A DNA stretch of 64,000 bases from Ruminococcaceae bacterium AM07-15 (GCA_003477405.1 QUDE01000005.1:124001-188000), one strand, 5' to 3'. Counted from the first letter of the stretch, positions 51,955 to 62,541 are shown. Notes: generated by a model not told the origin, from the sequence alone. Translations and numbers: made by a program.

Positions 51955-53223
51955 ATGTTTGTTGATGTTGCACGGATCTTTATCAAGGCGGGAAAAGGGG
52001 GCGATGGCGCCGTCTCCTTTCACCGGGAAAAATACATCGCCGCCGGCGGGCCGGATGGAGGCGATGGCGGCAAGGGCGGCAGCGTTGTCTTTCAGGTGGA
52101 TGACAACCTTTCCACCCTGCTGGACTTCCGCATGAAGCGGAAATATGTGGCCCAGAACGGCGCCAACGGCACCGGCAAGCGCAGCAGCGGCAAGGATGGC
52201 GAAAACATCCTCATCAAAGTGCCTCGCGGCACTCTGATCCGGGATGCAGAAACCGGAGCGCTGCTTCAGGATATGTCCGGGGACGAGCCTTTTGTGGCGG
52301 CCAAAGGCGGCCGGGGCGGCTGGGGCAACTGCCACTTTGCCACCCCCACCCGTCAGGCTCCCCGCTTTGCCAAGCCCGGCCTGCCCGGTGAAGAGCGGAT
52401 GGTCACTCTGGAGCTGAAGCTCATCGCCGATGTGGGTCTGATCGGCTTTCCCAATGTGGGCAAGAGCACCCTGCTGTCAGTAATCTCTAAGGCCCGGCCC
52501 AAAATCGCCGATTACCACTTCACCACCCTCACTCCCAACCTGGGCGTGGTGTATGTGGGTGAAGGAGAGTCCTTTGTGGCCGCCGACATCCCGGGTATCA
52601 TCGAGGGTGCGGCGGAAGGCGCCGGCCTGGGTCATGACTTCCTCCGCCACATCGAGCGGTGCCGTCTGCTGCTCCACCTGGTGGATGTGTCCGGCTCGGA
52701 GGGCCGGGACCCGGTGGAAGACCTGGAGACCATCAACCGGGAGCTGAAGGAATACAGCCCGGCCCTGGCTTCCCGTCCCCAGATCATCGCCGCCAACAAG
52801 ACCGACATTGCCCCCGACGAGGAAAATGCCCGCCGTCTGCGGGAAAAGGCCCAGGAGTTGGGCTGTGCTTATTTTGAGATTTCGGCGGCGGCCCAGATGG
52901 GTGTGCGGGAGCTGGTCTATGCCCTGTGGCAGGAGCTGGAAAAGCTGCCTCCCATCGAGGTCTACGAGGCCGAAGTAATCCCGGAAAAGGAAGCCGATCC
53001 GGAAGAGGATATCATCATCCGCCGGGAGAACGACACCTTCTATGTCACCGGGCGGCACATCGAGCGGATCTTCGCTTCGGTGAACCTGTCGGATTACGAA
53101 TCCCGGATGTATTTCGAGCGGGCCTTGCGGAAAGCCGGGCTGTTTGAAAAGCTGGAGGAAAAGGGCGTCAAGGAGCACGACACCGTCAATGTGTGCGGCT
53201 TCGAGTTTGAATATATCCACTAG
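51955..53223 (+). CDS. obgE: GTPase Obg/CgtA
   Basis: 422 residues. The start at 51955 follows AGAGG; the longer frame starts in repeat sequence. The glycine-rich Obg domain (residues 1-155: KGGDGAVSFHREKYIAAGGPDGGDGGKGG) is followed by the G domain with GFPNVGKSTLLSVI, DIPGIIEGAAEGAGLGHDFLRHIER and NKTDI, and the C-terminal OCT domain found in many Gram-positives (VTGRHIERIFASVNLSDYE). It is a ribosome-assembly and stress GTPase. The rplU-rpmA-obg order is conserved in Firmicutes, here interrupted by R1. Confidence 0.97.
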   Translation: MFVDVARIFIKAGKGGDGAVSFHREKYIAAGGPDGGDGGKGGSVVFQVDDNLSTLLDFRMKRKYVAQNGANGTGKRSSGKDGENILIKVPRGTLIRDAETGALLQDMSGDEPFVAAKGGRGGWGNCHFATPTRQAPRFAKPGLPGEERMVTLELKLIADVGLIGFPNVGKSTLLSVISKARPKIADYHFTTLTPNLGVVYVGEGESFVAADIPGIIEGAAEGAGLGHDFLRHIERCRLLLHLVDVSGSEGRDPVEDLETINRELKEYSPALASRPQIIAANKTDIAPDEENARRLREKAQELGCAYFEISAAAQMGVRELVYALWQELEKLPPIEVYEAEVIPEKEADPEEDIIIRRENDTFYVTGRHIERIFASVNLSDYESRMYFERALRKAGLFEKLEEKGVKEHDTVNVCGFEFEYIH

Positions 53224-53237
53224 CGGCAGGCTGCCGC
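53223..53237. repeat. R4-type palindrome at the obg stop codon
   Basis: GCGGCAGGCTGCCGC begins at the last base of the stop codon. It resembles 51893-51907 and 30357-30371, which also sit at gene ends or leaders. Confidence 0.6.
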
Positions 53238-53350
53238 CCCCATACTCTCCCCGGCTTTGTGCGCCGGAAAACCGATTGCTTCCCCAGCGGCCTTACTGCA
53301 TCTGTTTTTCGCAGATCGGCAGCCAACCAAGTTTCTAATTCTGATTGCTG

Positions 53351-53390
53351 CAAAAATCCCCCGGAGAAATTCTCCGGGGGATTTTTTCTT
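53351..53390. terminator. Terminator downstream of obg
   Basis: AATCCCCCGGAGAA/TTCTCCGGGGGATT with T6; usable in both directions. Confidence 0.88.
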
Positions 53391-53395
53391 TTGCT

Positions 53396-53560
53396 CTTGG
53401 CGGCGTGTTATTTCGGCCCAGTGCCTGGGCTGTCATATTGTGCTACCGCACCCAGCAGGTTGTGTGAAGAAAGGCAAAGAAAATATGGCCGTCCCGCCAC
53501 GGGACTCGCGCCCCAGGCGGGGCCCTTATCAAACCTCTGTGCCTCAGAAAAGCCTATGTA
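53396..53560 (+). repeat. Mosaic repeat R2 copy C with R3 inside
   Basis: CTTGGCGGCGTGTTATTTCGG starts a few bases after the terminator T-tract, as in copies A and B, but switches after 22 bases to a CCAGTGCCTGGGCTG hairpin and an R3 part (GTGCTACCGCACCCAGCAGG, 53439 on). Later, GCGCCCC...GGCGGGGC resembles the right part of R2. The 60 bases from here to the lipoprotein gene hold nothing I recognise. Confidence 0.75.
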
Positions 53561-53620
53561 AATCAAATTCGCCCAGCGCGGAGCGGAAATATAATCTGAC
53601 TACCTAGGCTTCCACACATA

Positions 53621-53995
53621 CTACGACTGCAGCTCCACCTGCTGGCCGTTGTCCAGGAGGATCAGCGTATCCGGCTGGCCCTCCAGGCGATAGAGCAACG
53701 GGTCTCCGGCGCCATCGGCCGAATGGAAATTCACCGTCAGCGTGCCGGTTTTCTCGTCATAATCGGCCTGTACTCCGGAGAATTCCCGGGTTTCACCATA
53801 AAAGAGCAGATAGGAAACGCCGTCCTTTTCCACTTTCCATACCCCGTCGCCGGTTTTGCCTGCGGTAAATTCCTGGGCCGAGACCTTGGTCTCCTGGGCC
53901 AGGGCCGGGGTCACTTTCTGTGTTTCTTCCTTCTGGCAGGCGCTGAGAAGCAGCATCCCCGCCAGCATCATGCATTGCAGCCAGGCTTTTTTCAT
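53621..53995 (-). CDS. Small lipoprotein
   Basis: 124 residues. The signal peptide MKKAWLQCMMLAGMLLLSAC has the lipobox LSAC at position 20, then a charged linker (QKEETQKVTPALAQ) and a beta-rich domain of about 85 residues (GVWKVEKDGVSYLLFYGETREFSG, GTLTVNFHSADGAGD). It is anchored on the outer face of the membrane. Function unknown. AAGGAGG precedes the start, and an extended -10 TGGTATACT lies upstream. Confidence 0.82.
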   Translation of the reverse strand: MKKAWLQCMMLAGMLLLSACQKEETQKVTPALAQETKVSAQEFTAGKTGDGVWKVEKDGVSYLLFYGETREFSGVQADYDEKTGTLTVNFHSADGAGDPLLYRLEGQPDTLILLDNGQQVELQS

Positions 53996-54151
53996 AGAAA
54001 AAACCTCCTTCTTCGCTGTGATCTTCTTTTCCTATTATCAGTATACCACATTCCTATATAGGATAGGTGAATTTTGTGCAAAAATCCCACCGGCTTTCAG
54101 AAAAGATGGTATGGTATACTTGAGTTATCCCATCACAAAGGAGGACATTCC

Positions 54152-54910
54152 ATGGATTGGCTGACCATACAGCAGCTGGACAAGGACACCTGGGCCTTGA
54201 GCGAACCCCGGCACTGGGAGGAAACCCACGCCTATCTGCTGGCCGGAACAAAACAAGCCCTGCTCATCGACACCGGGCTGGGGGTGTGTGATCTGTTTTC
54301 CGCCGTCCGGTCTCTCACCTCCCTGCCTGTCACAGTGGCCCTGACCCATGCCCATTGGGATCACATCGGCGGCTGTAACGGGTTCCCGGCCCCGTGGGTT
54401 CACCGGCGGGAAGGGCCTTGGCTGGAAAGATTCCCCCTGTCCCGGGAGGCCGTGCTGCAAAATCTGACCCACGGCGCTCCCCCCTTCCCTCCCGGTTTTG
54501 AGCTAGATACATACCAGATCTATCAGAACGGAGCCGGAGGGCTTTTGGAAGATGGGGATTGCTTCCAGCTGGGCAACCGGCAGGTATTCTGCCTCCACAC
54601 TCCTGGGCACTCCCCCGGCCATCTGTGTTTCTGGGAGCCGGAGCGCGGCACTCTGTATTCCGGCGACCTGGCCTATGAGGGAAAGCTGGATTGTTTCTAT
54701 CCCACCACCGATCCTTACGCCTTTGCCGCATCGGTGCATCGGGTGGCCGCCTTGCCGGTGACCGTTCTCCGTCCCGGCCACCACCGGCTGGAAGTGGAGC
54801 CTTGCCTCCTCCGGCAGATCGATGAGGCATTCCAACACCTGAAAGCCCGGAACGCCCTGGAGCAAAAGGCCGTCCATTCTTTCCATTCCTTTTCCATCCA
54901 CACGGCCTAG
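54152..54910 (+). CDS. Metallo-beta-lactamase-fold hydrolase
   Basis: 252 residues. The start at 54152 follows AAAGGAGGA; the longer frame crosses the promoter (TATACT 54115-54120). Zinc ligands are in LTHAHWDHIGG, LHTPGHSPGH and YSGDLAYEG, with a final histidine in RPGHHRL. It probably hydrolyses a thioester or other ester, as in glyoxalase II-like enzymes. The substrate is not evident. It is a single gene ending before a strong terminator. Confidence 0.9.
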   Translation: MDWLTIQQLDKDTWALSEPRHWEETHAYLLAGTKQALLIDTGLGVCDLFSAVRSLTSLPVTVALTHAHWDHIGGCNGFPAPWVHRREGPWLERFPLSREAVLQNLTHGAPPFPPGFELDTYQIYQNGAGGLLEDGDCFQLGNRQVFCLHTPGHSPGHLCFWEPERGTLYSGDLAYEGKLDCFYPTTDPYAFAASVHRVAALPVTVLRPGHHRLEVEPCLLRQIDEAFQHLKARNALEQKAVHSFHSFSIHTA

Positions 54911-54939
54911 TGTCCCGATTTGCACACTCCCTGTCTGGC

Positions 54940-54986
54940 AAAAGAGAACCCCGAAAACCTTTCGGTTTTCGGGGTTCTCTTTCTTT
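54940..54986. terminator. Bidirectional terminator
   Basis: AGAGAACCCCGAAAACC/GGTTTTCGGGGTTCTCT, a 17-bp perfect stem between convergent genes. Confidence 0.92.
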
Positions 54987-55002
54987 GTATGGAAAATGCA
55001 AA

Positions 55003-56016
55003 TCAGACCCACAGGGGGTTATCCCACAGATTCAACTTCTGGCCGATGCCCATTTTCTTGGCGTTCTCATAGAGCTTGGCGGCGATGGCAATGTCCACGC
55101 TGCCTACACCGGCGCTGCCGCAATAAACAAACTGATCCTCATTCTGGCGCACCTGAACGCCATTGACCATTTCCGGCAGCTCCACGATATCCTCTTTTTT
55201 CAGCTTACCGGCCTCGTACAGCTCGTGCACCAGGATGCCCACCAGATGGGACATCTGGCTCCAGTTGTCCAGCACCACCCGGTCTGCGGTGAGCAGAATA
55301 TCCTCTTCGCAGCTCTGGCCCTCCATCTGGATAACGGTCATATTGGGCTTCAGCCATTCCTTTTTGATGAAAGGCTTGCGGGAGGTGGTTTCGGTGACCA
55401 GCAACTGGGCATCCTTCACCGCTTCCTTCACATCGGTGTAGGGAACAACCTTGATCTTGCCCTCAAACTCCTTGGCCAGGCCTTCGGCTTTCTCCTTCAC
55501 CAGATCCACCATGTGGATCTCTTCCAATGTGGGCACAGCCTCCATCATAGCCATGATCATAGTGCGTCCAATGACGCCGGCACCCACCAAGCAGGCCACC
55601 TTGGTGCCCTTCAGAGCGTTGTATTTGGCCATGACACCGGCGGTAGCCGAAGTACGCATGGCGGTGGTGATGGTGCCGTCCAGAATGGCCTTGGGGAACA
55701 CCGTCTTGGGATCGGACAGAATGACGATATCGATGCCATAGGGTACCCCTTCCAACTGGGCGTTGGCCTTGGATTCGGCGGCCCACTTGAATCCGGCGGT
55801 GTCCACATCGCCACCGATGTAGGCGGGCATGGACATACAATAAGAATCCCAGTTTTCATTGCTGGGCATACCCATAAAGACCTTGGTGGGATTGATGATC
55901 TGATTCTGACCGATCATTTTGAAGGTTTTTTCGGTTTCGGCCAGCACCATCTTCATATCCAGCAGCCCGGCCTTGATCACATCTTCCTGCTTGAGAAAAA
56001 GAATTTCCGGTTTCAT
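55003..56016 (-). CDS. Ornithine cyclodeaminase/mu-crystallin family enzyme
   Basis: 337 residues. NAD-binding motif CLVGAGVIGRTMIMAMM (about residues 141-157), preceded by DGTITTAMRTSATAGVMAKY, the family's conserved segment, and followed by VTETTSRKPFIKKEWL. Members deaminate or reduce amino acids or imines (ornithine cyclodeaminase, alanine dehydrogenase, ketimine reductase). Which one applies cannot be read from the sequence. It has its own promoter with an overlapping palindrome. Codon bias suggests good expression. Confidence 0.88.
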   Translation of the reverse strand: MKPEILFLKQEDVIKAGLLDMKMVLAETEKTFKMIGQNQIINPTKVFMGMPSNENWDSYCMSMPAYIGGDVDTAGFKWAAESKANAQLEGVPYGIDIVILSDPKTVFPKAILDGTITTAMRTSATAGVMAKYNALKGTKVACLVGAGVIGRTMIMAMMEAVPTLEEIHMVDLVKEKAEGLAKEFEGKIKVVPYTDVKEAVKDAQLLVTETTSRKPFIKKEWLKPNMTVIQMEGQSCEEDILLTADRVVLDNWSQMSHLVGILVHELYEAGKLKKEDIVELPEMVNGVQVRQNEDQFVYCGSAGVGSVDIAIAAKLYENAKKMGIGQKLNLWDNPLWV

Positions 56017-56050
56017 TTTATTGTATCCTCCCTGTGGGGTTTTGTTTCTT

Positions 56051-56086
56051 TATGCTAAGAATAGCATAATTATACACACTTGTCAA
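56051..56086 (-). promoter_or_regulatory. Promoter with operator palindrome for the cyclodeaminase-family gene
   Basis: Minus strand TTGACA, 17 bases, TATTCT (plus coordinates 56081-56086 and 56058-56063). TATGCTA-AGAA-TAGCATA (56051-56068) is a perfect inverted repeat overlapping the -10, a typical repressor site. Confidence 0.78.
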
Positions 56087-56176
56087 CCCCATCGAGTATG
56101 CCACTGCGCTTTTATTTTCTTTTCCTTCTTCAAACAAAACCATCTAAATCCTAATGATCCTATCGCAAAAATTTCA

Positions 56177-56218
56177 AACAAGAACACCCCAGCGCAAATG
56201 TGCCGGGGTGTTCTTGTT
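56177..56218 (-). terminator. Terminator of the exporter/SLH operon
   Basis: AACAAGAACACCCC/GGGGTGTTCTTGTT, a 14-bp stem, with T-rich sequence on the minus strand. Confidence 0.88.
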
Positions 56219-56248
56219 ACATTGTTACAATCTTCAGCCTGGCCGCGA

Positions 56249-58585
56249 TCACTCTGCAATGATGATGCGCACGCGGCCTCCCTGAAGGGGATCTGTATCA
56301 CAATACAGATCGAACTGTTTGAAGTTCATACGGGCTTCCTGGAGGGTGAGGAACCGGTCCAGCTTGGGTGCATAGATCTGCACATTTTCGCTGATAGGCA
56401 CATACACATCCCCGATGCGCACACCCAGGCGGCTGTCAAACTTGTCCTCGCTCACCGTGGCCGCCTTTTGCAGCCGCTTGCCCGGCGTGGAGAAAGCCAC
56501 CGTCAGCCGTCCTTCTCCATCCTCTGCCGCCGGCGTCAGGGCCACGGCCACAGCGCCAGGCGCCGCAGTCGTTCCCATATCCCCGCAGGGATAGAAGGAG
56601 GTGATCTCCTTCGTTCCGTCCTTGGTGCGCAGACGGAGGGTATACACTGTACGGGTCACATCGGAAGATCCGGTACCCGGGATGGGCTTACCCTGCTCGT
56701 CATAATCCGGACCCTCGCCGGGAATGATGACCTTTTCGCTCTTATACTGGCTGACAAGGCCATAGAGGAAACCGTCTCCGGTCACATTGTCCAGCACCAG
56801 CAGATCAATGCATCCCGCGGCATCCTCCCGGGCATGAATCACCCGGTTTTTGGCCAGGGTCTCGGGCAAACTCTCCCAGGTGATGGGCCGCAACGGCATC
56901 CCAGGAGCAGGCTGCTCATAGAGGGCTACATTTTTGGCAATTTCCCGCTGGCCCAGGGTTCTCTGGCTCTTGCGCAGTTCCCCGGCCAGGGCATTCTTAT
57001 AGTCCAGGTGCCGCAGCACCAGCTGGCCCCGGCTGTTCTGGGTCACCTGCACCAGCCGCCCTTCTTCTTTAAAGAGAGAGGAGACGATCTCCTGGTTGGC
57101 GATGATCTGGGGATAGCCGTCAAAGGTGGCATCCCCTTCCCATTTTTCCCCGCTGGGCAGACGAAGGGTGACTTTGCCCTCCTTGCTCAGGCTCTGAAGC
57201 AGGGCCACGGTATTGGGAGCCGCCGCTCCCTGGGGGAAGGCCCCGGCCACCTGGCCCCGGGTGTCAAAGCAAAGCAGCACCAGCTGCCCCACCTGCACCT
57301 TTTCAAAGAACCCGGCGGCGCTCTGGGGCACGGTGTATTCCTTGCCCCCCGCCCGGATGCGCTCCGGTGCGGAATAAATGGGCCCGGCCTCTTCCAGCAG
57401 CACCAGCCGCCGATCCCGGCTCACCAGATATCCTCCCTCTTCCGGGGAATAGGTGAGTACATCGTATTTTTCCAGCTTGTCAAAGGGCATGGCATGGCCG
57501 CCCAGCAGCAGCTTTGCATTCTGGGGCAAAGCCCGGTCGGAGGCCCCATAGACAAAGGTGTCGGTCTCCGTTTCCTGGGTCATTTCATAGATCAGCTGCA
57601 AATCTCCCCGGCTGTCAAAATAAAGCCGTACCCGGGCCCCTTCCCGCAGATCCAGAAAGCCCTGCTGGTATTCGGCCATCTGGCCCAGGGAGAAGATCTT
57701 CACTTCCTTGCCCACAGGCAGGGAACCGGATGTGATCTCCAGCTTGTTCAGTCCCGCCTGTTTTATCGTTTCCTCCCGGAAGGACAGGGCGGCAGGCAAA
57801 AAGCCCTTTACCTTTCCAGACTGGCTTTTGTCCCCTACCGGTATGCCCATGGTTCCCAGCAAATTTTCGGGCAAAGGTGCAGGCAGGCGCTGGGCCTCCC
57901 CGGACAGGGAAAACAAACTCTCCTTCCCTTCCTTGTCCTTGGCATAGAGCATCTGTCCTTCTCCCGGCGCAAAGCCTTGGCTCAGGAAGCTGCCCCCTTC
58001 TTTGGTGGGCAAAGTGAGAAGGTTATAAAGCAGGATGGCCGCCTGGCCCCGGGGAATGGGGCCGTTGGGGCTCAGGCCGGAAATCCCCCGGCACAGCCCC
58101 ACCTGTTCCCCTTTGGCCAGAGCATCCCGGGGCCAGAAGGCCCCCAGGTCTTCCCCGGAATACCCCAGAAGCCGCAGCAGAATGGTCACCGCCTGACCAT
58201 AGGTAATGGGTTCCTCGGGACCAAACCGTCCATCGGGATAGCCCTGGATGATCTTGTATTTTTTCACCGCCCCGTATACATAGGGAGCATACCAGCTGCC
58301 GGCGGGCACATCGGGGTAAATGGTGTAGCCCTGGTAGGCCGCTTCCCCTTCAAATCCCGCCGCCAGCACCGCCATTTTGCAGAACTGGGCCCGGGTCAGG
58401 CTGCTTCCCGGCTGAAAAGTGGGGCTGTCCGCCAGAATTCCCAAAGACCGCAGGCTTTCGGCGGCCAGGCTCTGGGAAACCTGGGAGATATCGGAAAAAG
58501 CCCGGGACCGGGAAGGCAGCGCCCCCGGCCAGAGGAGGCAAAGGGCCAGAAGCCCTGCCAGGAATCGGGTGTATCGTTTCTTCAT
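56249..58585 (-). CDS. SLH-domain surface protein
   Basis: 778 residues. The start at 58585 follows GGGAG; the long frame upstream is antisense-like read-through of the permease gene. Signal peptide MKKRYTRFLAGLLALCLLWP, then three SLH repeats to about residue 190 (ISQVSQSLAAESLRSLGIL..., YPDVPAGSWYAPYVYGAVKKY, FWPRDALAKGEQVGL). The remaining ~590 residues are beta-rich and not recognised. It is anchored to the cell wall by the SLH repeats. It sits at the end of an ABC exporter operon, so it might act with that exporter or be its cargo-side partner (inference). Confidence 0.85.
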   Translation of the reverse strand: MKKRYTRFLAGLLALCLLWPGALPSRSRAFSDISQVSQSLAAESLRSLGILADSPTFQPGSSLTRAQFCKMAVLAAGFEGEAAYQGYTIYPDVPAGSWYAPYVYGAVKKYKIIQGYPDGRFGPEEPITYGQAVTILLRLLGYSGEDLGAFWPRDALAKGEQVGLCRGISGLSPNGPIPRGQAAILLYNLLTLPTKEGGSFLSQGFAPGEGQMLYAKDKEGKESLFSLSGEAQRLPAPLPENLLGTMGIPVGDKSQSGKVKGFLPAALSFREETIKQAGLNKLEITSGSLPVGKEVKIFSLGQMAEYQQGFLDLREGARVRLYFDSRGDLQLIYEMTQETETDTFVYGASDRALPQNAKLLLGGHAMPFDKLEKYDVLTYSPEEGGYLVSRDRRLVLLEEAGPIYSAPERIRAGGKEYTVPQSAAGFFEKVQVGQLVLLCFDTRGQVAGAFPQGAAAPNTVALLQSLSKEGKVTLRLPSGEKWEGDATFDGYPQIIANQEIVSSLFKEEGRLVQVTQNSRGQLVLRHLDYKNALAGELRKSQRTLGQREIAKNVALYEQPAPGMPLRPITWESLPETLAKNRVIHAREDAAGCIDLLVLDNVTGDGFLYGLVSQYKSEKVIIPGEGPDYDEQGKPIPGTGSSDVTRTVYTLRLRTKDGTKEITSFYPCGDMGTTAAPGAVAVALTPAAEDGEGRLTVAFSTPGKRLQKAATVSEDKFDSRLGVRIGDVYVPISENVQIYAPKLDRFLTLQEARMNFKQFDLYCDTDPLQGGRVRIIIAE

Positions 58586-58673
58586 AAGGAATTTCTCCCG
58601 CCGTGCGCCCCGGCGACAAACAAAGGGGACAAACCGGCTCCCGCGCGGATTTGGAGCCGCCCCGAAATTTTGG

Positions 58674-59836
<1,163 letters not shown>

Positions 59837-59840
<4 letters not shown>

Positions 59841-60562
59841 GCTCGTCCCACCTCCCGCAATAGGGGCTCCCGCTTGTCCTGAGGGGTGATGGAATCCTCC
59901 ACCACCTGGCCGTCCATGATGCGCACCACCCGTTTGGCCAGATAGGCCAGGTGCATATCGTGGGTGATGAGCAGAATGGTGGCCCCCTCGTCATTGAGGG
60001 CGCACAGCTTACCCATCACTTCGGCCCCGGCCTTGGTGTCCAGGTTGCCTGTTGGCTCGTCGGCCATGATGATGGGTGGCTGGGCGGCCATGGCCCGGGC
60101 GATGGCCACCCGCTGCTGCTGGCCGCCGGAAAGCTCCACCGGCCGGTGATGCACCCGTTTCCCCAGCCCCACTTCCTCCAGGGCGCTGAGGGCCAGCTGC
60201 CGCCGCTCCCCCGCCTTCATCCCCCGGTAAATCAGGGGCAGCTCCACATTTTCCAGGGCGGTGAGGGCGGGGATCAGGTTGAAGCCCTGGAAGATAAAGC
60301 CGATGTTTTTATTCCGGATGGCCGAAAGCCGCCGGGGCGGGATGAGGGACACATTCTCCCCATCCAGCCAATATTCCCCATAGGTGGGGGTGTCCAGACA
60401 GCCTAAAATGTTCATCAAGGTGGATTTTCCCGAACCGGACTGGCCCAGGATGGCGGTGAACTCCCCGTGGTCAATGGAAAGATTCACATCCCACAAGGCC
60501 CGCACTTCACTTTCCTTGCCTTCGTTATAGACTTTGCGGATATTTTCCAACCGAATGAGCAT
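59837..60562 (-). CDS. ABC transporter ATP-binding protein, MacB/LolD type
   Basis: 241 residues from ATG 60562 after GGGGGAGG. Walker A GQSGSGKSTLMNI, Q-loop FIFQGFNLIP, signature LSGGQQQRVAIARAM, Walker B IIMADEPTGNLD and H-loop ITHDMH. It powers the adjacent permease. It lies between the adaptor gene (4 bases upstream) and the permease gene (overlap), a compact tripartite exporter operon. Confidence 0.96.
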
Positions 60563-60566
60563 CCTG

Positions 60567-62426
60567 TCACCTCCCCCAGGCGAAGGGAGCGGCCACGCCA
60601 AAGGCCATGCCCTCCATCTCCTCTTCTTCCTCCTGGGGCTGAGAGGTCATATAGATCTCTTCCCCTTCGGAAAGGCCATCCAGCACCTGGGTGTTTTTGT
60701 CGTCGGCAATGCCGATCTCAATGGTCACCGGAACAAATCCCTTGGGCACGGTATCCTTGGGCACATCCTGGGCCCGGTTGGGATACTCCTTCCCCGGCTC
60801 CTCCCGCACAAAGGCACACACGCCGCCGTTCTGATAGATCACGCCCTGGGAGGGGATGAGCAAAGCGTCTTCCACCAAAGTGGTGTCGATCTTATAGCTG
60901 ACGCTCATATTGGGCAGCAGTTTGCCGTCGTTCTCCAAAGCGATCTTGGCCGGGAAGGTAGCGGCTGTGCTGCCTTCTCCCACCTTGGCTTCCATGGCCA
61001 CTTCGATCAATGTGCCGCTGAGGGTGTTTTCGCTCTGGGTGCCCTCGCCGGTGGTCACTGTTGCCGGCATCCCCAGGGAGACCTTGGAGATATCCAGCTC
61101 GTCGATGCTGGCTTCCACCAGGAAGGAGGAAGTGTCGGACACGGCCACCAGAGGTGTGCCCGCGGCGGTGAGGTTGTCCCCCACCTGCACCGACACCGAG
61201 GACACCATGCCGCCGATCTCGGTGCGCACTTCCCGGCTTCCCAGGTCGGCTTCCAGCTGGGCGGCCTTCTTGGCCGCCAGGTCATAGGCTTTCTGGGCGT
61301 TTTCAATGGCGGTGTGCAGCGAAGGGTTTTCCAGCCGCACCAGGGCCTGCCCGGCGGCATATTCGCCATAGTCCATCAGGGATGAGGCGGTCACCTTGCC
61401 CTCCCCCTGAAGGGTGATCTCTTCTTCCCGGGCATTTTGCAGCGTGCCGGTTTCGGCGGGCATGATCTCCCCCTGGGCCGTGGGGATGCTGGCGGCGGCC
61501 ACGGTGCCGGCGGCCAGAGTGCCCGGGTTCTGGATGGTGATATTGGCCCGGAAGAGCACCGCCCCATCCTGCACCTTGCGGATGTGATCCACCGATTGCA
61601 CCGTACCTTCCACCTGGGTCATGCTGTCGGGGAGGGAGACTAAGGCCCGCATACCCGAAGTGATCTGGTTTTCATAAGCATAGCTGTAATAGGCGGCCAG
61701 GGTCAGGGTGCGGTCGTCAATGAGCTTGCCCAGGCTCATGCCCTGGGAAACCTGCTGTCCGGCCCGCAAGGTGGGAGCGCCCACCAGCTTTCCCTGGAAG
61801 GGAGCGGCGGTGGTGAGGGAGGAGAGGGCCTGCTGGGCTTCCTTCACCCGTCCCTGGGCAGCTGCCACTTCTTCCTGGGCGCTTTTCAGTTCATCCATCA
61901 GTTCTGAGTGATCCACAGTAAAGAGCACATCCCCCGGCTGAACCTTGTCCCCCGGCTGGACAAAGACCTCGGTGACTTTGCCCCGGGCCTTGTCGCCATA
62001 TTTGGCCTCTTTCAAGGGGCGCACGGTGCCATAGCCCGAAACGCTCTGCACCAGGGACCCCCGGGAAACCATGCCGGTGGCAATTTCCTCATTCTTTTCC
62101 TTGTGCAAAAGCCGGGGAAAGAGAACGGCAAGCCCGCCCACGCCGGCCGCCACCACCGCCAGGATCACCACCCGGGGAATCCAGCGGGGCAGGCGCTTTT
62201 TCTCTTTTCCGGCGAATTTATTCCGCCGGGGGCCTTTTTCCTCCTGGGGCTTTTGGGGTTTCTTTTTGGAAAGCAGGCCTTTCTGTTCCTTTTTTTCCGG
62301 CTCTTTTGCCACGGCCTGTTTCTCCGGGGCCTTTTCGTTTACGGCCTGTTCCTCTTGCGCTTTCTTGATTTCCGTCCCTTCCGGGGAAGGAATCGGTTCC
62401 TGTACAGGCAATTTATGTTCGCTCAT
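60567..62426 (-). CDS. HlyD/MacA-like membrane-fusion adaptor protein
   Basis: 619 residues. It has a long charged cytoplasmic N-terminus (about 80 residues, Lys/Glu/Pro/Gln-rich), one helix (WIPRVVILAVVAAGVGGLAVLF), then a lipoyl/barrel-sandwich half (VSRGSLVQSVSGYGTVRPLKEAKYG..., VFVQPGDKVQPGDVLFTVD), a coiled-coil hairpin (ELMDELKSAQEEVAAAQGRVKEAQQAL), a second lipoyl half (VSSVSVQVGDNLTAAGTPLVAVSD) and a beta-barrel domain. It links to the ABC pair downstream. The cytosolic tail is longer than usual. A Gram-positive MacA-like adaptor has no outer-membrane partner; the SLH protein may fill the cell-wall role (inference). Confidence 0.93.
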   Translation of the reverse strand: MSEHKLPVQEPIPSPEGTEIKKAQEEQAVNEKAPEKQAVAKEPEKKEQKGLLSKKKPQKPQEEKGPRRNKFAGKEKKRLPRWIPRVVILAVVAAGVGGLAVLFPRLLHKEKNEEIATGMVSRGSLVQSVSGYGTVRPLKEAKYGDKARGKVTEVFVQPGDKVQPGDVLFTVDHSELMDELKSAQEEVAAAQGRVKEAQQALSSLTTAAPFQGKLVGAPTLRAGQQVSQGMSLGKLIDDRTLTLAAYYSYAYENQITSGMRALVSLPDSMTQVEGTVQSVDHIRKVQDGAVLFRANITIQNPGTLAAGTVAAASIPTAQGEIMPAETGTLQNAREEEITLQGEGKVTASSLMDYGEYAAGQALVRLENPSLHTAIENAQKAYDLAAKKAAQLEADLGSREVRTEIGGMVSSVSVQVGDNLTAAGTPLVAVSDTSSFLVEASIDELDISKVSLGMPATVTTGEGTQSENTLSGTLIEVAMEAKVGEGSTAATFPAKIALENDGKLLPNMSVSYKIDTTLVEDALLIPSQGVIYQNGGVCAFVREEPGKEYPNRAQDVPKDTVPKGFVPVTIEIGIADDKNTQVLDGLSEGEEIYMTSQPQEEEEEMEGMAFGVAAPFAWGR

Positions 62427-62486
62427 CCCTTTATACCTCCATCTGTTTCAATTTCTTGTGCCTTATTTCAGCCCTTTTTCCGGGAC

Positions 62487-62515
62487 TGTATCCTTTAGAT
62501 GGAGGCCGATATCAA
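62487..62515 (-). promoter_or_regulatory. Promoter of the exporter operon
   Basis: Read on the minus strand: TTGATA, 17 bases, GATACA. Directly upstream lies the repeat at 62520-62541. Confidence 0.6.
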
Positions 62516-62541
62516 AAAGTTCTTACAACTTTCTTAACTTA
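62516..62541. promoter_or_regulatory. Direct-repeat/palindrome upstream of the exporter promoter
   Basis: TTCTTACAACT followed by TTCTTAACTTA is an 11-base-period direct repeat, typical of binding sites of OmpR-type response regulators. AAAGTT-CTTAC-AACTTT is also a perfect inverted repeat overlapping it. No regulator gene is within the window. Confidence 0.55.
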
